Shown in pieces: positions 62,369 through 64,000 of a DNA stretch of 64,000 bases. This DNA is from JALYUA01 sp038239305. GTDB taxonomy: Bacteria > Acidobacteriota > Thermoanaerobaculia > UBA5066 > Gp7-AA6. Position 1 is the stretch's first letter. Every line of letters starts with the position of its first letter. A program made the translations under genes and the position numbers. The notes beneath the pieces are model-generated. The model did not search any database. It was not told the DNA's origin and saw nothing but the letters and a program-made list of their open reading frames with translations. The stretch is taken from positions 56,252 to 120,251 of the forward strand of contig JBBSEW010000004.1 in assembly GCA_038239305.1 (NCBI GenBank), in the 5' to 3' direction.

Positions 62369-63682
62369 CTGCGCGGGAGGCTTCGCCCGATTCTTGCACT
62401 CGCGCTTTTCCTGACGATCCCCGCTGCGGCTGGCGCCCAATCGGCCGACCTCGCTTTCCCGGCGGCCACACCGACGCCGCCATCGCCTCCTCCGCATGCC
62501 TCGCCCGCGTTGTCCGCGCCGACGGCACTCGAAACGAACCCGACTCAGACTGAGCCCCAGCCGCCTCCCCCGCCCGATTCGATCGCCGCGACCTCGCGGC
62601 CGAACGACGAGCCGGAGACCTCGACTCTCCTGCCGCGCTTCAACTTCTATCTCCCGGACGGGCGCGCGGACATTCGCCTTCTCAAGCCGGTCCGCAACTC
62701 GCTGTTCGAAATGCAGGTCGCCTACAACTTTGTCGGCGGGGACATCTCGGCATTTCTCCGCTACAAGTATTACGGCCGCACGGCGACGTCAATGTTCTCC
62801 TTCTTCGACACGATCGAATATGCGGACATCTCCCGATTCTCGAACGAGTTCACCCGCACGCGCGGCGCGCTCTATCTCGCCCGGCTGCCTCTCGACTTCT
62901 ACAACCGCATCTACGGCCTCGCGGAATTCGATCGGCTCACGTTCTCGAACCCGGCCGAGCAGCCCGACGCGAACAAGACCAACCTGTACGTCAAGGGCGC
63001 CTACCAGTTCGGAACGCCGAACGACGAGCGGTCGAACGCGATCGTCGGGGAAGCGCGAGACCGCGTCTTCAACCTCTTCACCGCTCTCCGCGAGATCGGA
63101 CCCCACGGCCGGGCTTTTTCGGCGGCCGCGACGTGGGGCTTCACCTCGATCGGCGGCAACTACCGCTACATCAAGACGGAGTTCGAAGCGATCCAGGCCA
63201 TCCCGGTCGGTGCCCATCGCCTCGTGCTGCGCCTGCACGGAGGCTACTTCCCCTTCAAGGACCGCGTGCGGGAAATCTTCGATCCGGCTCTCTCGACGCC
63301 CTTCTCGGTGCCCCGGTACGAGCTCTTCGGCCTCGACACGCGGACGGCGCTGCGCGGATACCGGGGGTCGGAGCGCGGCACGAACGAGGACCACCTGACG
63401 GCCGAGTACACGCTGCCCGTGTTCCGCGACGCGCAGCGCCAGTTCGCCGGACTCCAATGGAGCAACCTCTACGGCGTCGGATACGCCGGCACCGGCAACG
63501 TCGGCGACAACTCCCGGACCTACACTGCGATCCGGGACTACAAGCTCGACGTGGGCCTCGGAATGGAATCGAGCGTCGCACTGAAGGACATTCACGCCTT
63601 CGTCTCTGCCCTGGCCGCCAAGACGGTGGTCAATGGTGTGGGGGGGTTTCGGTTTCTGCTGTCGATACGCAGTTACCACTGA
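62369..63682 (+). CDS. Outer-membrane beta-barrel-like protein, probable CTG start
   Basis: The product has about 437 residues. No ATG, GTG or TTG start gives a signal peptide; CTG 62369 gives RGRLRPILALALFLTIPAAAGAQ, an excellent one. TTG 62510 would leave it out. After a Pro-rich linker, residues from about 90 on have alternating strand pattern (FEMQVAYNFVGGDISAFLRYKYY, FSAAATWGFTSIGGNYRYI). GLDTRTALRGYRGSE resembles the (L/V)RGY block of Omp85-type barrels, and the C-terminus GGFRFLLSIRSYH is strand-like. I infer an outer-membrane barrel related to the surface-antigen group; no POTRA domain is visible. A start-site frameshift is an alternative. Confidence 0.7.
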   Translation: MRGRLRPILALALFLTIPAAAGAQSADLAFPAATPTPPSPPPHASPALSAPTALETNPTQTEPQPPPPPDSIAATSRPNDEPETSTLLPRFNFYLPDGRADIRLLKPVRNSLFEMQVAYNFVGGDISAFLRYKYYGRTATSMFSFFDTIEYADISRFSNEFTRTRGALYLARLPLDFYNRIYGLAEFDRLTFSNPAEQPDANKTNLYVKGAYQFGTPNDERSNAIVGEARDRVFNLFTALREIGPHGRAFSAAATWGFTSIGGNYRYIKTEFEAIQAIPVGAHRLVLRLHGGYFPFKDRVREIFDPALSTPFSVPRYELFGLDTRTALRGYRGSERGTNEDHLTAEYTLPVFRDAQRQFAGLQWSNLYGVGYAGTGNVGDNSRTYTAIRDYKLDVGLGMESSVALKDIHAFVSALAAKTVVNGVGGFRFLLSIRSYH

Positions 63683-63712
63683 TCCGATAGGCGGGAGAGT
63701 TCCGGGAAGTCG

Positions 63713-63864
63713 GGATCTCGCGATCTCGCGATCTCATGATCTCGCGATCGATCGAACTATCGAATTAACGGGGATCGAGAAGCAGCCGGATTAGTCAGAA
63801 TCGGGTGATCGGGTGATCGGGTGATCGGGCGATCAATCTGGGGGAATCGGGTGATCAGAGGATC
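63713..63864. repeat. GATC-rich intergenic repeat block (copy C)
   Basis: Contains the core module TCTCATGATCTCGCGATC (63731-63748) preceded by further CGCGATCT units, then GAATCGGGTGATCGGGTGATC iterations (63799-63835) and GGGGAATCGGGTGATC (63841-63856), as in copy A at 31432. Confidence 0.85.
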
Positions 63865-63879
63865 GAAGAGAGAACGGCC

Positions 63880-64000
63880 CCTCACCCCGGCCCTCTCCCT
63901 GTATGGACCGGAGACATGGTGGACGGGTGTTCGGAGACATGGTGGACGGTTTTTAAGATTGTATTTCGGGGAGGTTGAGATCGATTTGGGCAACGTTCTG
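63880..64000. mobile_element. Possible insertion-sequence terminus
   Basis: CCTCACCCCGGCCCTCTCCC is followed by two direct copies of CGGAGACATGGTGGACGG (63909 and 63931 areas, allowing one mismatch) and an AT-richer stretch (TTTTTAAGATTGTATTTCG) with composition unlike the rest of the window. GGAGACATGGTGGAC motifs are typical of sequence near transposase genes of the IS481 type. No transposase coding sequence is inside the window, so this is tentative. Confidence 0.4.

Overview
The window is about 64 kb of GC-rich DNA and looks like the chromosome of a Gram-negative bacterium, most likely an Acidobacteriota. The reasons are an Oar-like TonB receptor with a carboxypeptidase-type N-terminal domain, eukaryotic-like Ser/Thr kinases fused to TolB-type propellers, winged-helix/FHA and DUF4388 proteins, lpxC, and one predicted tRNA-Lys. 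I assign this phylum from gene content only, without a marker-gene tree. No phage, plasmid core, CRISPR array or rRNA is present. A possible insertion-sequence end lies at the right edge.

Layout. (1) 1-7.8 kb: TPR protein, lipoprotein, Ser-rich acidic protein, Ku, a HAD phosphatase broken by a frameshift, a VOC protein, two glycine-zipper/membrane-anchor stress-type proteins, a Tat-exported amidase and a Crp/Fnr regulator. (2) 7.9-11.1 kb: a secreted protein and a two-gene metal-transport module, an NRAMP-fold transporter with Mg-type binding-site residues overlapping a soluble PRC-MgtE_N-CBS protein. (3) 11.2-21.1 kb: a frameshifted methyltransferase, a secreted alpha/beta hydrolase divergent from a winged-helix-FHA regulator, a frameshifted TonB receptor, a Ser/Thr kinase with beta-propeller, and tRNA-Lys. 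(4) 21.4-27.3 kb: a ThiS-like protein that seems to start at CTG, a conserved unknown, tryptophanase, a secreted protein and uvrA. (5) 27.5-31.4 kb: two secreted proteins with the same VPTLS-type C-terminal tail, separated by scars of marC and uvrA, then intact marC and a GNAT acetyltransferase. (6) 31.6-40.1 kb: smpB and an HD-GYP protein; lpxC-DUF4390-ntrY-ntrX; ftcD. (7) 40.2-50 kb: a large TPR/TM protein, RDD protein, NAD synthetase, a methyltransferase/glycosyltransferase pair, a GT-C-like membrane protein, a small secreted protein and glyA. (8) 50-59.6 kb, all leftward: dGTPase, folC, accD, a BtuCDF-type importer, a small coiled-coil protein and a pseudo-receiver/kinase/TonB_C fusion. 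(9) 59.9-64 kb: yebC, ruvC, a DUF4388 protein, an outer-membrane barrel-like protein and repeats.

Many adjacent genes overlap by four bases (ATGA, GTGA, TTGA, CTGA), so translational coupling is common. The most unusual features are the uvrA-X-marC duplication scar, the putative magnesium module, the kinase with a cytoplasmic pseudo-receiver and a periplasmic TonB domain, several families of modular inverted intergenic repeats, and four single-base frameshifts, all within the first 30 kb.
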